DNA of 13,365 nt from Clostridia bacterium. Its GTDB lineage: Bacteria; Bacillota; Clostridia; Oscillospirales; Acutalibacteraceae. The notes under the pieces were generated by a model. The model worked only from the letters and a program-made list of their open reading frames with translations, did not search any database and had not been told where the DNA came from. Position numbers and translations under genes: made by a program. The stretch spans positions 1 through 13,365 of the forward strand of contig JAFVWD010000005.1 in NCBI GenBank assembly GCA_017501865.1. Reading direction: 5' to 3'. Shown piece after piece: positions 13,146-13,365 of the stretch; position 1 is the first letter of the stretch, and each line of letters begins with the position of its first letter.

Positions 13146-13365
13146 ATGGCTTCTAAATATTCTTTGGATATGACAAAAGGACCTTTTTTAAAGAAAATTT
13201 TAAGATTTTCTTTACCACTTGTTTTAACAGGTCTTTTACAAATGATTTATAACACCGCAGATGTTATTGTTGTTGGTCGCTTTGCGGGTGGTTCTGCACT
13301 CGCTGCAGTAGGTGCAACAGGCTCTCTTGTTCACCTGATTTTAAATATATTTTTAGGGTTATCAA
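13146..13365 (+). CDS. MATE-family efflux transporter (5' part only)
   Basis: Only the first 73 codons are in the window; the reading frame continues past the end without a stop. The product begins MASKYSLDMTKGPFLKKIL and continues into a first membrane segment (about residues 19-37, FSLPLVLTGLLQMIYNTAD). VIVVGRFAGGSALAAVGATG follows, and then the start of a second segment (LVHLILNIFLGLS). The order P-x-L ... Q-x-x-Y-N-x-x-D ... V-V-G-R-x-x-G ... A-A-V-G is the usual start of MATE proteins, which exchange drugs or metabolites for Na+ or H+ across the membrane. It is divergent from the hyd operon. The substrate is unknown, and the rest of the gene cannot be assessed. Confidence 0.9.
   Translation, partial: MASKYSLDMTKGPFLKKILRFSLPLVLTGLLQMIYNTADVIVVGRFAGGSALAAVGATGSLVHLILNIFLGLS

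Overview
The window is AT-rich DNA with strong Shine-Dalgarno sites, consensus sigma-A-type promoters and a complete [FeFe]-hydrogenase maturation gene set. This points to a strictly anaerobic, fermentative Firmicute of the class Clostridia, probably a gut Ruminococcus/Oscillospiraceae-like organism. That assignment is inferred from gene content and style, not from a marker gene.

Layout from left to right. (1) Bases about 45-1675, plus strand: an M24 Xaa-Pro-type peptidase is coupled by a 1-base stop/start overlap to a family 4 (Fe-S) uracil-DNA glycosylase. (2) Bases 1671-3313, plus strand: an FGGY carbohydrate kinase has its own promoter inside the end of the glycosylase gene. A bidirectional terminator at 3339-3379 separates it from the convergent gene. 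(3) Bases 3393-8822, minus strand: one 5.4-kb gene encodes a secreted protein of about 1809 residues. It has a signal peptide, eight acidic Ig-like repeats, a middle region I cannot place, and seven lysine-rich fibronectin type III repeats. It has its own promoter at 8870-8898. (4) Bases 8919-13074, minus strand: an operon runs from a consensus promoter through a roughly 137-nt structured leader, then a TM1266-type small regulator, hydE, hydG and hydF, and ends at a strong terminator. (5) From 13087, plus strand: a divergent promoter drives a MATE-family transporter that runs off the window.

HydE and HydG are radical SAM enzymes. HydG cleaves tyrosine to supply CO and cyanide as an Fe-bound synthon, HydE acts in building the diiron/dithiolate part, and HydF is the GTPase scaffold that delivers the 2Fe subcluster to the hydrogenase. 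The first gene is a small protein that commonly accompanies these genes. No structural hydrogenase gene is in the window.

The most interesting signal is the leader of the hyd operon. A 7-bp GC-rich hairpin followed by a T-rich tract lies immediately before the first gene. Its 5' arm is complementary (9 contiguous pairs) to a segment about 50 nt upstream, so terminator and antiterminator would be mutually exclusive. I do not recognise it as a known riboswitch class. The second notable item is the giant surface protein, whose two repeat arrays carry opposite charge and which has no recognisable wall anchor.
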